A stretch of DNA of 64,000 nucleotides from Trebonia sp963843745 (GCA_963843745.1 CAWJLP010000007.1:1612001-1676000), one strand, 5' to 3'. Positions 49,050-58,120 are shown, counted from the first letter of the stretch. Program-made: numbers and translations. Notes: generated by a model from the letters alone, not told the origin.

Positions 49050-49994
49050 TCAGTCCCTGAACACTTGCTCGGTGAACCACTGCCACAGGCGGGGGATGCC
49101 GTCCTCGCGGCGCACCGTGGGGGTGTACCCGAGCAGCTCGTGCGCCAGGTCGTAAGAGGCGAAGTTGCGGCCGACCTCGCCGGCGCGCCGTGGCCGGTAC
49201 TCGATCGGGTGGCCAGGCTTCCCCGCGGCGCGGCGGCACAGGTCGGCAAGCTCGGTGAGGCTGGTCTCGACGCCAGAGGCGGCGTGCAGCACCGTGCCGC
49301 CTGGCACCCGGTCGTTTTCCAGGGCGAGCTGCAGGGCATTGGCGATGTCGTCGACGTGCACGTAGTCGCGGGACGCCGTGCCGTCGCCGTAGATGAGCAG
49401 CGGAACGCCGGAGTGCAGCGACTCGAAGTAGACGTTGATCACGCCGCGCTTGCGGGCGCACCAGGGACCGTAGACGTTGCCGAACCTGATGGCGACCGTG
49501 CGGATCCCGTAGGTCTTGGCGAACGCGTGCGCGTATCCCTCGCCGGCCAGCTTGCTCGCCCCGTAGGGGGAGATGGGCTTGGGCAGCGACCGCTCGTTGA
49601 CCGGCGGCGTGGCGTCGCCGATCAGCGCGCCGCCGGTGGAGGCCTGCACGACGTTGGTGACCCCGCCGCGCCGCGCGGCGTCCAGCACGCGGAACGTGCC
49701 GATCACGTTGGCCTCGAAGTTCAGATGAGGATCGGCCACCGAGCCGACCACCGAGCCGGCCGCGGCCAGGTGGATGATCGCGGTCATGCCGCGCAGCGCG
49801 TCGTCGAGGGTGTCGGCGTCCCTGATGTCGCCCTTGATCAGCTCGGCGTCCACGCCGGCCAGGTGCGCGGGGTCGCCGGTGGACAGGTTGTCAAGCACGC
49901 GGACCCGGTGGCCGCTCGCCACCAGGCGCCGGACCAGCGTCGCGCCAACGAAACCGGCCCCGCCGGTCACCAGGACTTCTTCGGCAGCACTCAC
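49050..49994 (-). CDS. NAD-dependent sugar-nucleotide epimerase/dehydratase
   Basis: 314 aa, extended SDR. VTGGAGFVGATLVRRLVASG, HLAAAGSVVGSVADP, catalytic SPYGASKLAGE (YxxxK), RFGNVYGPW and DYVHVDDIANAL match UDP-glucose 4-epimerase-like enzymes (GalE/RfbB relatives). It would interconvert nucleotide sugars for glycan synthesis. GTG 49994 has TAGACT 9 nt upstream and no Shine-Dalgarno. No glycosyltransferase genes adjoin it. Confidence 0.88.
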   Translation of the reverse strand: MSAAEEVLVTGGAGFVGATLVRRLVASGHRVRVLDNLSTGDPAHLAGVDAELIKGDIRDADTLDDALRGMTAIIHLAAAGSVVGSVADPHLNFEANVIGTFRVLDAARRGGVTNVVQASTGGALIGDATPPVNERSLPKPISPYGASKLAGEGYAHAFAKTYGIRTVAIRFGNVYGPWCARKRGVINVYFESLHSGVPLLIYGDGTASRDYVHVDDIANALQLALENDRVPGGTVLHAASGVETSLTELADLCRRAAGKPGHPIEYRPRRAGEVGRNFASYDLAHELLGYTPTVRREDGIPRLWQWFTEQVFRD

Positions 49995-50326
49995 AAGTCC
50001 CGGAGTCTAGCCGGTGGCGGCCGCGGCCGGCGCCGCGCCGGCGACAGCCGAGACGGCCCGAATGGCGCCAATTGTACTAAAAATATACGTCAATTGCGGA
50101 CCAGGAAATGACCATATTCGGCTCCTCGCGATAGTCCTGGCGTATATGCGGCAGCCATCGGAGCCGCGACTATGCGTGAGAACAGCGTGACGGATAGCTC
50201 CAGCCGGGGTAGTAACACCAGTACCATCAGTCTCGATTTTCCGACGAATAACATCAATCGCGGAACGAGTAACTGAATTTATGCGGTTCATCTGGCATAA
50301 CGGCAGGAAAACAGCTCGCCAGGCTA

Positions 50327-50342
50327 GTGTGACATATCACAC
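50327..50342. promoter_or_regulatory. Palindrome GTGTGA-N4-TCACAC
   Basis: GTGTGACATATCACAC is a perfect 6-bp inverted repeat around CATA. It resembles a CRP half-site pair, but the spacer is four rather than six. It is about 350 bp upstream of the NlpC/P60 start. The binding protein is unknown. Confidence 0.4.
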
Positions 50343-50489
50343 ACATCAATGTCCTGATCTCGGCTGCGGAACCGGTCATACGTGACAACTTTTACGGTGC
50401 CTCTGAGCTGCGAATATATATGAAAATGGAAGCGTTGATCGATGTCTCGGAAACGTAGTTATCTCAGTGTGATCTGACGACGACACGCG

Positions 50490-50680
50490 GACCTGAGAAT
50501 CGCGTATCGCCGGACAACGGTGTCGAACGGGTGATACGCAAGTACGGCGGCAAGCAAGTCAAAGCCGTCCCGCGAGACAACCCAAATGCTTTGGGGGGAA
50601 AGGTAAATGATGGCAACGATCACGCTTCACCGGGAGTCCTGTACCTATATCCGGGCCCGAGCTATGCGACGCGGAGGCGC
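50490..50680 (+). ncRNA. Possible structured 5' leader of the NlpC/P60 gene
   Basis: It contains GCGTATC...GATACGC (50502-50508 with 50533-50539) and the perfect hairpin CCCAAA-TGC-TTTGGG (50581-50595), followed by GGGAAAGG. AATCGCG (50499-50505) and CCCGAGCTA (50657-50665) vaguely recall parts of the c-di-AMP (ydaO) riboswitch, a class known upstream of cell-wall hydrolase genes in actinobacteria. The diagnostic 3' block of that class is not recognisable, so this is only a lead. Confidence 0.25.
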
Positions 50681-50686
50681 CTAAGG

Positions 50687-51220
50687 ATGCGGCGCAACTG
50701 GCTGGGTCGCTCAGCCCTGGTGCTCCTCCCGGCAGCAGCTGCCGGGGCTCTGACCGCCGTCGCCACCCAGCCTTCTGCGGCGTACCAGGCATCTCCCGCG
50801 TACCACGTGTCTTCTGCGTTCTACGCGGCTCCCGCGGCCCCCGTGGCCGCGCAACTGACCGCATCTACCGAATCAATCGGCAACCGCATCCTTGACGAGG
50901 CCGAGACGCGCACCGGCGACTGGTACTCCTACGGCAGCGCCGGGCCGTCCGCGTTCGACTGCTCCGGCCTGGTCTACTGGGCCAGCCACCGGCTCGGCGT
51001 GAACATGCCCCGCACGACCTACGGGATGCTGGGCTCCAGCCTGCTGTACCGGGTATCCAGCCCGCGGCGCGGGGACCTGGCGTTCTACGGCACCGGCCAC
51101 GTGGAGATCGTCACCTCCTGGTACCACACCACGTTCGGCGCGCAGAATGCCGGAACGCGGGTGGGCTGGCACACCTGGAACGCCTACTGGTACCCGACCA
51201 TGTACTTCCGCATCCGCTAA
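50687..51220 (+). CDS. Secreted NlpC/P60 cell-wall hydrolase
   Basis: About 177 aa. A signal peptide (residues 1-32, RSALVLLPAAAAGALTAVAT) and a short Ala/Tyr-rich spacer with repeated (S/A)xAY units precede the NlpC/P60 domain. Catalytic Cys is in SAFDCSGLVYWASH and His in GTGHVEIVTS, with WHTWNAYWYP late. It would cut gamma-D-Glu-diaminopimelate or related bonds in peptidoglycan. ATG 50687 with GGAGG (50673-50677) is chosen; an upstream in-frame extension to 50531 crosses the hairpin region and is unlikely. Confidence 0.88.
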   Translation: MRRNWLGRSALVLLPAAAAGALTAVATQPSAAYQASPAYHVSSAFYAAPAAPVAAQLTASTESIGNRILDEAETRTGDWYSYGSAGPSAFDCSGLVYWASHRLGVNMPRTTYGMLGSSLLYRVSSPRRGDLAFYGTGHVEIVTSWYHTTFGAQNAGTRVGWHTWNAYWYPTMYFRIR

Positions 51221-51221
51221 G

Positions 51222-51258
51222 GAGGGTCTGACCCTGTACGGAGGGCCCTGACCCTGCC
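51222..51258 (+). repeat. Short direct repeat after the NlpC/P60 gene
   Basis: GGAGGG(T/CC)CTGACCCTG occurs twice in tandem right after the stop codon, separated by TAC. The internal GGGTC...GACCC symmetry could form weak hairpins and serve as a terminator. Confidence 0.4.
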
Positions 51259-51382
51259 CTACCTCGGTGCGATCGCGCACCAGCGCGCACCCGCGGCGCG
51301 GCGGCCGGCGAAACCCCACGGTTAGCCACCAGGCCGCCGCGCCGCAGTATGCTACTAAGTCATGCCGGACAGGAACGGTTAA

Positions 51383-52207
51383 GTGGAGTCATCCGCGCCG
51401 GCGCTGTCCCGGCGCCACGAGGCCGGCGCGCAGAGCGCGCGCGGCATGCTGCTCACGCTGCTCGGCGAGTTCGTGCTCCCCGCCGAGGGCGTGGCATGGA
51501 CGAGCGCCGTGCTCGCCGCCTTCGAACGCCTCGGCGTCGCGGAGAAGGCCACCAGGCAGGCGCTGATGCGCACCAGCAACGCGGGCTGGCTCAAGCCGGA
51601 CAAGGTCGGCCGCCGCACTCGCTGGCAGCTCACGCCGGCCGCGCGCCGGCTGCTCACCGACGGCGCGGAACGCATCTACTCCTTCGGCCCCGCCCACGAC
51701 TGGGACGGGACCTGGATCCTCGTGCAGGTGCGGATCCCCGACAGCGACCGGCGGGCCAGGCACGAGGTGCGGACCCGGCTGGCCTGGGCCGGATACGGCT
51801 CGCTCGGCCCTGGACTGTGGATCAGCCCGCACGCGGCGCGTGAGCGCGAGGCCGTCAGGGCGCTCACCGAGGCGGGTGTCGCGGGCGACGCGCACGTGTT
51901 CAGCGCTCGCCGGACGGGCCTGTCCGACGCGCGGGCGATGGTAGCGGCCGCCTGGGACCTGCCCGCGGTTGGCGCCGAATACGACCTGTTCCTCGCGGAG
52001 TTCCGCGACCCGGCGCCGCCGGACGTGCTCGCCAGGCAGCTCGAGCTGGTGCACGCCTGGCGCCGGTTCCCCTCGCTCGACCCGTCGCTGCCTCCGCAGC
52101 TGCTGCCCGACCAGTGGAGCGGCACGGCGGCGGCGCGGCTGTTCGCCGAGCGCCACGGGCAGTGGGCGGACGGCTCGCGCCGCGAGTGGAAGCGCCTCAA
52201 TACGTAG
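51383..52207 (+). CDS. PaaX-family transcriptional regulator
   Basis: 274 aa. A winged helix (LLTLLGEFVLPAEGVAWTSA, then RQALMRTSNAGWLKPDKVGRRTRWQLT in part) is followed by the PaaX-like central and C-terminal domains (PGLWISPHAARER, AAWDLPAVGAEYDLFL). PaaX proteins are repressors released by phenylacetyl-CoA or similar CoA esters. It is directly upstream of the boxC/boxB operon, so benzoyl-CoA or a related thioester is the likely effector. Confidence 0.9.
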   Translation: MESSAPALSRRHEAGAQSARGMLLTLLGEFVLPAEGVAWTSAVLAAFERLGVAEKATRQALMRTSNAGWLKPDKVGRRTRWQLTPAARRLLTDGAERIYSFGPAHDWDGTWILVQVRIPDSDRRARHEVRTRLAWAGYGSLGPGLWISPHAAREREAVRALTEAGVAGDAHVFSARRTGLSDARAMVAAAWDLPAVGAEYDLFLAEFRDPAPPDVLARQLELVHAWRRFPSLDPSLPPQLLPDQWSGTAAARLFAERHGQWADGSRREWKRLNT

Positions 52208-52254
52208 CGAACGTGCTACGAACTCTTGACGAATCACCGGTATTTCGTAGAGCA
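52203..52254 (+). promoter_or_regulatory. Candidate operator and promoter for the box operon
   Basis: CGTAGC (52203-52208) and GCTACG (52215-52220) form an inverted repeat overlapping the paaX stop; CGTAG recurs at 52246. TTGACG (52226-52231) could be a -35 with a weak -10 near 52248 (TAGAGC). This would allow separate, PaaX-controlled expression of the box genes. Confidence 0.35.
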
Positions 52255-52261
52255 TGGGAGC

Positions 52262-53941
52262 ATGTCGTACGTCGACTTCCGCACTGATCCCGGCCGGTAC
52301 AAGCACTGGCGGATGAGCGTCGACGGCCCCGTGGCCACGCTCATCCTGGACGTCGACGAGCAGGCGGGCCTGCAGCCCGGCTACGAGCTCAAGCTCAACT
52401 CCTACGACCTGGGCGTCGACATCGAGCTCTACGACGCCACCCAGCGGCTCCGCTTCTCCCGCCCGGACGTGACGGCCGTGGTGATCACCAGCGGCAAGGA
52501 CCGGATCTTCTGCGCGGGGGCGAATATCCGGATGCTCGCCGGGGCCAGCCACCCGTGGAAGGTGAACTTCTGCAAGTTCACCAACGAGACCCGCAACGGC
52601 ATCGAGGACGCCACGGACAACTCCGGCCAGACCTACCTCGCCGCGCTGAACGGCACCGCGTCAGGCGGCGGCTACGAGCTGGCCCTGGCGTGCGACCGCA
52701 TCCTGCTCGTGGACGACCGCTCGTCGGTGGTGTCGCTGCCCGAGCTGCCGCTGCTCGGCGTGCTGCCGGGCACCGGCGGCCTCACCCGGGTGACGGACAA
52801 GCGGCACGTGCGGCGCGACGTCGCCGACTACTTCGCCACCAGGGCGGAAGGGGTCGGCGGCCGCAAAGCGGAGCAGTGGCGGCTCGTGGACGAAGTGGTT
52901 CCCCGCGCGAAGTGGGAAGAGATTGTGTCCGAACGGGCCCGTGCCGTCGCCCGGACCGCCGCCCGCCTCCCAGGCGGGGCCGGCGTCGAGCTGGCGCCGC
53001 TGGACAAGTCCCGCGGCGGCGACGCGATCGGCTACCGGTACGTGTCGGCCGCGCTGGACCGCGACCGCGGCGTCGCCGAGATCACCGTGTCGGGCCCTGA
53101 CGCGGACGCGCCGGCGTCGATGGACGAGGTGCGCGCCCTCGGCGACGCGTTCTGGACGCTCGCCATGACCCGCGAGCTCGATGACCTGATCCTCGACCTG
53201 CGCACCAACGAGCCGGAGATCGGCGCGTGGGTGCTCCGCACTCAGGGGTCCGCGGAACGGGTGCTGGCCTGCGACGCCCTGCTGCTGGCGGCTCTGCCTT
53301 CGGGAGAGGGGGCGACCGACTGGCTGGCCAACGAGATCGTCCTGTTCCTCAAGCGCACGCTGAAGCGGCTGGACGTGACGAGCCGGTCGCTGATCGCCCT
53401 GATAGAGCCGGGCTCGTGCTTCGCCGGGTCGCTGCTCGAGCTGGCGCTGGCCGCCGACCGCTCGTTCATGCTGTCCGGCGTCTTCGAGGATGTTGACCCC
53501 GGCGCGGTCCCCGCGGCGCTGACAGTCGGCCCGATGAACCTCGGGCCGCTGCCGATGGGCAACGGGCTGACCCGGCTGCAGACCCGGTTCCTCGGCGACT
53601 CCGACGGGCTGGCCGCGGTCGGGAAGCGGGCCGGCGCGCCGCTGGCGGCCGCCGAGGCCGCGGAACTCGGCCTGGTCACGTTCGCCCCCGACGACATCGA
53701 CTGGGACGACGAGGTGCGGCTCGCGCTCGAGGAGCGCGCGAGCTTCAGCCCCGACGCGCTGACGGGCCTGGAGGCGAACTACCGGTTCGCCGGGCCTGAG
53801 ACGATGGAGACGAAGATATTCGGCCGCCTGTCGGCCTGGCAGAACTGGATTTTCTACCGCCCGAACGCCTCGGGTCCCGACGGCGCGCTGCGCGCCTACG
53901 GCACGGGCAAGCGGGCAGATTTCGACCGGAAGCGAGTCTGA
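52262..53941 (+). CDS. boxC: BoxC, benzoyl-CoA-2,3-dihydrodiol (epoxide) lyase
   Basis: 559 aa, about twice the size of a simple crotonase and made of two enoyl-CoA-hydratase-like halves, as expected for BoxC. VVITSGKDRIFCAGANIRML and GTASGGGYELALACDRILLVDDRS (in parts) mark the first active-site half. The enzyme opens the ring of 2,3-epoxybenzoyl-CoA, releasing formate. ATG 52262 is the best start. Bases 52928-52943 match the core of the dispersed repeat, in frame (VSERARAVAR). It is followed 6 nt later by boxB. Confidence 0.92.
   Translation: MSYVDFRTDPGRYKHWRMSVDGPVATLILDVDEQAGLQPGYELKLNSYDLGVDIELYDATQRLRFSRPDVTAVVITSGKDRIFCAGANIRMLAGASHPWKVNFCKFTNETRNGIEDATDNSGQTYLAALNGTASGGGYELALACDRILLVDDRSSVVSLPELPLLGVLPGTGGLTRVTDKRHVRRDVADYFATRAEGVGGRKAEQWRLVDEVVPRAKWEEIVSERARAVARTAARLPGGAGVELAPLDKSRGGDAIGYRYVSAALDRDRGVAEITVSGPDADAPASMDEVRALGDAFWTLAMTRELDDLILDLRTNEPEIGAWVLRTQGSAERVLACDALLLAALPSGEGATDWLANEIVLFLKRTLKRLDVTSRSLIALIEPGSCFAGSLLELALAADRSFMLSGVFEDVDPGAVPAALTVGPMNLGPLPMGNGLTRLQTRFLGDSDGLAAVGKRAGAPLAAAEAAELGLVTFAPDDIDWDDEVRLALEERASFSPDALTGLEANYRFAGPETMETKIFGRLSAWQNWIFYRPNASGPDGALRAYGTGKRADFDRKRV
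52928..52953 (+). repeat. Possible dispersed repeat core inside boxC
   Basis: TCCGAACGGGCCCGTG plus CCGTCGCCC matches the core of copies a-c over 16 bases. Because it encodes a plausible SERARAVAR helix it may be coincidence; the same in-frame segment appears in the nuclease gene at 60303-60325. Confidence 0.25.
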
Positions 53942-53947
53942 TCGCCT

Positions 53948-55378
53948 GTGACCACGCCCGACTACGCCGAGAAGATCCCCAACAACGTCAGCCTGGCCGA
54001 CGACCGGCGGCTGCAGCGGGCGCTGGAGTCCTGGCAGCCCAACTTCCTGACCTGGTGGGAGACGATGGGGCCGACGCTGCCGACCCAGGACGTCTACCTC
54101 CGCACGGCGGTGAACGTGGGCCGCGAGGGCTGGGCGCAGTTCGGCCACGTGCCGATGCGGGACTACCGGTGGGGCATCTTCCTCGCCGAGCCGGACCCGG
54201 ACCGGCGGATCGCGTTCGGCCGGCACAAGGGCGAGCCCGCCTGGCAGCAGGTGCCCGGCGAGTACCGCGCCGAACTGCGGCGGCTCATCGTCATCCAGGG
54301 CGACACCGAGCCCGCCTCGGTCGAGCAGCAGCGCAACCTCGGCGCCACCGCGCCCAGCCTGTACGACCTGCGCAACCTGTTCCAGGTGAACGTGGAGGAG
54401 GGCCGTCACCTGTGGGCGATGGTGTACCTGCTGCACGCCCACTTCGGCCGCGAGGGCCGCGAGGAGGCCGAGGAGCTGCTGCACCGCAACTCCGGCAGCG
54501 CCGACGCGCCGCGGATCCTCGGCGCGTTCAACGAGGAGACCCCGGACTGGCTGTCGTTCTTCATGTTCACCTACTTCACCGACCGGGACGGCAAGTACCA
54601 GCTCGGCACGCTGAAGGAGTCCGCGTTCGACCCGCTGAGCCGCACCTGTGAGTTCATGCTCAAGGAAGAGGCGCACCACATGTTCGTCGGCACCACCGGC
54701 GTCGACCGGGTGGTGGAGCGGACCGCCCAGGTGATGGTGGAGAACGACACCGACGACGTGGCCGCGCTCGGCGCGATCCCGCTGCCGGTCATCCAGAAGT
54801 ACCTGAACTTCCACTACAGCGTCTCCCTCGACCTGTTCGGCGGGGAGACCTCCACCAACGTCGCCAACTACTACACCGCCGGCCTGAAGGGCCGCTGGAT
54901 GGAAGAGCGCCGCAAGGACGACCACCTGCTGGACAGCGACTCGATCATGGTGGACGCGCTGCTCGACGCCGGAACTGATCAGCAGAGCATCGCCCAGACC
55001 GAGGTGTCGGCGCTGACCGGGCTGAACACCGACCTGCGCCGCGAGTACATCGCCGACTGCGCGGGCGGCGTGAAGCGGTGGAACCGGATCCTGGACGGCG
55101 CCGGGCTGCCGCACCGGCTGACGCTGCCGCACCAGGCCTTCAACAGGAAGGTCGGCGCGTTCGCCGGCATCGAGGCGTCGCCGGCCGGGGAGATCCTCAC
55201 CGCCGCCGAGTGGGAGCAGCGCGAGAGCCAGTGGCTGCCGACCGACACCGACAAGACGTTCGTGCGGTCGCTGATGCGGCCGGTCTACGGGCGCGGGAAG
55301 ATAGCCGCATGGCTGGCCCCGCCGCGCAACGGCATCAACGGCCAGCCGTTCGACTACGACTACGTGCATCTCGCCTAG
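53948..55378 (+). CDS. boxB: BoxB, benzoyl-CoA 2,3-epoxidase (diiron)
   Basis: 476 aa. The ferritin-like diiron site is visible as Glu120 (GDTEPAS), the Glu150-151/His154 cluster (NVEEGRHLW) and EEAHHMF (240-244). It epoxidises the ring of benzoyl-CoA with O2, the committed step of the aerobic box pathway. The start is GTG 53948, 6 nt after boxC. Its electron donor BoxA is not in the window. Confidence 0.94.
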   Translation: MTTPDYAEKIPNNVSLADDRRLQRALESWQPNFLTWWETMGPTLPTQDVYLRTAVNVGREGWAQFGHVPMRDYRWGIFLAEPDPDRRIAFGRHKGEPAWQQVPGEYRAELRRLIVIQGDTEPASVEQQRNLGATAPSLYDLRNLFQVNVEEGRHLWAMVYLLHAHFGREGREEAEELLHRNSGSADAPRILGAFNEETPDWLSFFMFTYFTDRDGKYQLGTLKESAFDPLSRTCEFMLKEEAHHMFVGTTGVDRVVERTAQVMVENDTDDVAALGAIPLPVIQKYLNFHYSVSLDLFGGETSTNVANYYTAGLKGRWMEERRKDDHLLDSDSIMVDALLDAGTDQQSIAQTEVSALTGLNTDLRREYIADCAGGVKRWNRILDGAGLPHRLTLPHQAFNRKVGAFAGIEASPAGEILTAAEWEQRESQWLPTDTDKTFVRSLMRPVYGRGKIAAWLAPPRNGINGQPFDYDYVHLA

Positions 55379-55454
55379 AAGAAAACCCCACCACCCCCGA
55401 CCAGGCACACCAGCCCCTCTCACCTCATAGATCCCATCAGCAAAGGCGGCGGCG

Positions 55455-57062
55455 ATGGCGCAGCTGTTCAACGCCAGTGAGTACCTGCTCGACCGGCGGC
55501 TGGCGGCGGGCGACGGCCAGCGGATCGCGCTGACCGGCCCGTCCGGCGACCTCACCTACGCGGAGCTGCACGACCGGGTCCGGCGCACGGCGGCCGGGCT
55601 GCGGGCGGCCGGCGTGCGGCCGGAACAGCGAGTGCTGATGGTGATGTCGGACTCGCCGGACTTCGTGATCGTTTACCTCGCGGCGATGCGGGTAGGTGCG
55701 GTGCCGGTCCCCGTTTCGACGATGCTGCGCGCCGACGGCATCGCCGAACTGCTCAGGGATTCCCGGGCGAGATTTCTCGCGGTCACTCACGAGTTTGCCG
55801 CCGCGGCAGAGTCGGCAGCCGCGGCGGCGCCAGAACTGGCCGGGGTACTGGCGGATTCCCCGCTTCCCGCCAGTCCCCGGCCGGTGCACCTGCTGAGCGA
55901 ACTGGCGGCCGCCGCACCCGACGACGTCGTGTACGACACGTCGCGGGACTCGCCGGCGTTCTGGCTCTACACCTCGGGCACCACCGGCACGCCGAAGGGC
56001 GCGATGCACCGGCACGCCTCCGTCCGGGTGGTCTGCGAGACGTACGGGACCCAGGTGCTCGGCATCAGGCCGGACGACCGGTGCCTGTCGGCGGCCAAGG
56101 CCTTCTTCGCCTACGGCCTGGGCAACTCCGTGCTGTTCCCGCTGTCGGTGGGCGCGGCGGCGGTGCTGAACCCGGTGCCGTCGCGACCGGACATCATCGT
56201 CGACGCCGCCGCCAAGTACGGCGCGACCTTGTTCTTCGGGGGCCCGACGTTCTTCGCCAACATGCTGCGCGCCGGGCTCCCGCCGGACGCCCTCGCGGGC
56301 GTCCGGCTCGCGGCGTCGGCGGGGGAGGCACTGCCCGCGGTGCTCTACGAGCGCTGGACGTCGCGCTTCGGGATCGACATCCTCGACGGCATCGGGATGA
56401 CCGAGATGCTGCACATCTTCCTGTCCAACCGGCCTGGCCACGTGCGGCCGGGCACGACCGGCGTGGCCGTCCCCGGTTACGACCTGCGGCTGCTCGACGA
56501 GGACACCGGCGCCGAGGTGACCGAGCCTGGCACGCCAGGCACGCTGTTCGTCCGCGGCTCGTCGTCGGCGACCGGCTACTGGGCGCGCTACGACGCGTCC
56601 CGGCTGGTGTTCCAGGGGGAGTGGCTGCGCACCGGCGACACCTACGTGCGGGACGCCGACGGCTACTACGAGTGCCTGGGCCGCACCGGCGACATGCTCA
56701 AGGCGAGCGGCATCTGGGTGTCGCCGATGGAGGTGGAGGCCAGGCTGCTCGCCCACCCGGCCGTCGCCCAGGCGGTCGTCGTCGGCGCGGCCGACGCGGA
56801 CGGCCTGGAGAAGCCGGTCGCCTACGTGGTGCTGGCCCCAGACGCTGATAGCGCCACGGCGCCGGTCACCGAGGCGGAGCTGGTCGAGTTCTGCCGGGCG
56901 GGGCTGCCGTCGTTCAAGCGGCCGCGGGCCGTAGTGTTCACCGAGGGCTTCCCGACCACCGCGACGGGCAAGGTGCGGCGCGTGGAGCTGCGCGCGATGG
57001 CCGCCGAGGTGCTCAACCCGGCCGCGATCACGGCCGCCGGGGCGCCTGGCGAGGCGCCCTGA
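55455..57062 (+). CDS. Benzoate-CoA ligase family protein
   Basis: 535 aa. LYTSGTTGTPKGAMHRHAS is the AMP-binding loop; DGIGMTEMLHIFLSNRPGHVRPG (in part), the GRTGDMLKASGIWVSP hinge and TATGKVRRVELR are diagnostic of the benzoate/4-hydroxybenzoate-CoA ligase group (BclA/BadA/BzdA). It makes benzoyl-CoA, the substrate for BoxB. It overlaps the next gene by one base (TGATG). Confidence 0.9.
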   Translation: MAQLFNASEYLLDRRLAAGDGQRIALTGPSGDLTYAELHDRVRRTAAGLRAAGVRPEQRVLMVMSDSPDFVIVYLAAMRVGAVPVPVSTMLRADGIAELLRDSRARFLAVTHEFAAAAESAAAAAPELAGVLADSPLPASPRPVHLLSELAAAAPDDVVYDTSRDSPAFWLYTSGTTGTPKGAMHRHASVRVVCETYGTQVLGIRPDDRCLSAAKAFFAYGLGNSVLFPLSVGAAAVLNPVPSRPDIIVDAAAKYGATLFFGGPTFFANMLRAGLPPDALAGVRLAASAGEALPAVLYERWTSRFGIDILDGIGMTEMLHIFLSNRPGHVRPGTTGVAVPGYDLRLLDEDTGAEVTEPGTPGTLFVRGSSSATGYWARYDASRLVFQGEWLRTGDTYVRDADGYYECLGRTGDMLKASGIWVSPMEVEARLLAHPAVAQAVVVGAADADGLEKPVAYVVLAPDADSATAPVTEAELVEFCRAGLPSFKRPRAVVFTEGFPTTATGKVRRVELRAMAAEVLNPAAITAAGAPGEAP

Positions 57063-57923
57063 TGATCGACGGGTTCCCGCTCATCGACGTGCACCTGCAC
57101 GTCGCCAGGCTGCCGACGCTGAAGAGCGGCTGGATGGACTGGGCGCAGGGCTTCGGCGACGCGGCGATGCTGGCCCGCGTGTACGACCCAGGGGGCACGG
57201 TCGTCCCGGCCGCGTTCGACGACTACCTCGCCGCCGAAGGCGTCGACGTCGCACTGCTGCTGGCCGAGTACAGCCCGAAGGTGACCGGCCTGCAGGTCAT
57301 CGAGGACCTGCTGCCGGTCGCGCGGCACAACCCGGACCGGATCAAGGTCATCGCGAACGTCAACCCGCACCTGCACTACCCGCTGGACGAGGAGGTCCGC
57401 CGGCAGCTCGACCTGGGCGCGGTCGCGCTGAAGATCCACCCGGTGCACGCCGGCTTCGCCGCGAACGACCGGGAGCTGTACCCGGCCTACGAGGCCTGCC
57501 AGGCGGCGGGGATCCCGCTGGTGGTGCACTGCGGCACGTCCACGTTCCCCGGCTCGTCGAACAAGTTCGCCGATCCGGTGAACCTCGACGACGTGCTGCG
57601 CGACTTCAGGAACCTGACCGTCGTGCTCGCGCACGGCGGCCGCGGCTGGTGGTACGACGCCGCGGCGTTCATGGCCCTGGCGAACGACCGGGTTCTGGAT
57701 CGAGCTGTCCGGCCTCCCGCCGTCGCGGCTCCGCGAGTACTACGCCAAGCACAACTGGACCCGCCTCACCAGGCGCATGATCTTCGCCACAGACTGGCCA
57801 GGCGTCCCAGGCATAGCCGCGAACGCCCGGGCGATAAAAGAGCTATGCCCCGACGACGCAACCGCTGCCCTGGTGCTAGCGGGCAACGCCTCCCGCGTCT
57901 ACAACCTCAAACTCACCGCATGA
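57062..57923 (+). pseudogene. Amidohydrolase_2 family protein interrupted by a +1 frameshift
   Basis: Read to 57692 the frame encodes IDVHLHVARLPTLKSGWMDW, VALKIHPVHAGF, PLVVHCGTSTFPGS and VVLAHGGRGWWYDAAAFMALANDR. It then loses sense. Skipping one T (57693 or 57694) restores FWIELSGLPPSRLREYYAKH, MIFATDWPGVPG and LAGNASRVYNLKLTA with a TGA at 57921-57923, giving a normal 286-aa PF04909 enzyme. It starts one base inside the ligase stop, so it belongs to the box operon. It is either inactivated recently or a sequencing error. Confidence 0.8.
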
Positions 57924-58050
57924 CCGACGGGCACCGGGGACCACTCTCACCGGCTACCTGCCGCTCCATGGCTGCCCGTCGCCCGGCCGCCACCTGCGCC
58001 TCTCTAATCACCCACGCCCCGCTTTTCCCGCCGCGGGTCACGTCCGCGCG

Positions 58051-58120
58051 ACTTAGGGCGAGAAAGCACACAGAGAATCGGACATATCGGACGGATTTTG
58101 GTACGTTTCTCGCCCTAAGT
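58051..58120. repeat. Perfect 15-bp-armed inverted repeat element
   Basis: ACTTAGGGCGAGAAA (58051-58065) and TTTCTCGCCCTAAGT (58106-58120) are perfect inverted arms around 40 nt. The AT-rich centre (AATCGGACATATCGGACG, 58077-58094) resembles the centre of the element at 11889-11966. It lies between the amidohydrolase and paaH and might be a terminator, an operator or a small mobile (MITE-like) element. Confidence 0.65.

Larger units (their letters stand above)
49995..50686. other. 692-bp AT-rich intergenic region with structured leader
   Basis: It lies between the divergent epimerase and NlpC/P60 genes and is clearly lower in G+C than its surroundings, at 50070-50480 especially. It contains a palindrome (50327-50342) and a region of hairpins before the NlpC/P60 start (50502-50680). 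A 94-codon minus-strand frame (50007-50291) has no ribosome-binding site and poor actinobacterial codon use, so I do not call it. Confidence 0.6.

Noticed and set aside
50007..50291. 94-aa minus-strand open frame in the AT-rich gap
   Set aside because: No ribosome-binding site, low G+C at third positions and no recognisable features.
50327..50342. CRP/cAMP site
   Set aside because: The arms look right but the spacer is four nt instead of the required six, so I list it only as a palindrome.
52661..55555. 964-codon open frame on the minus strand
   Set aside because: It is antisense to boxC and boxB, whose catalytic motifs and codon use are clear. Long antisense frames are expected at this G+C.
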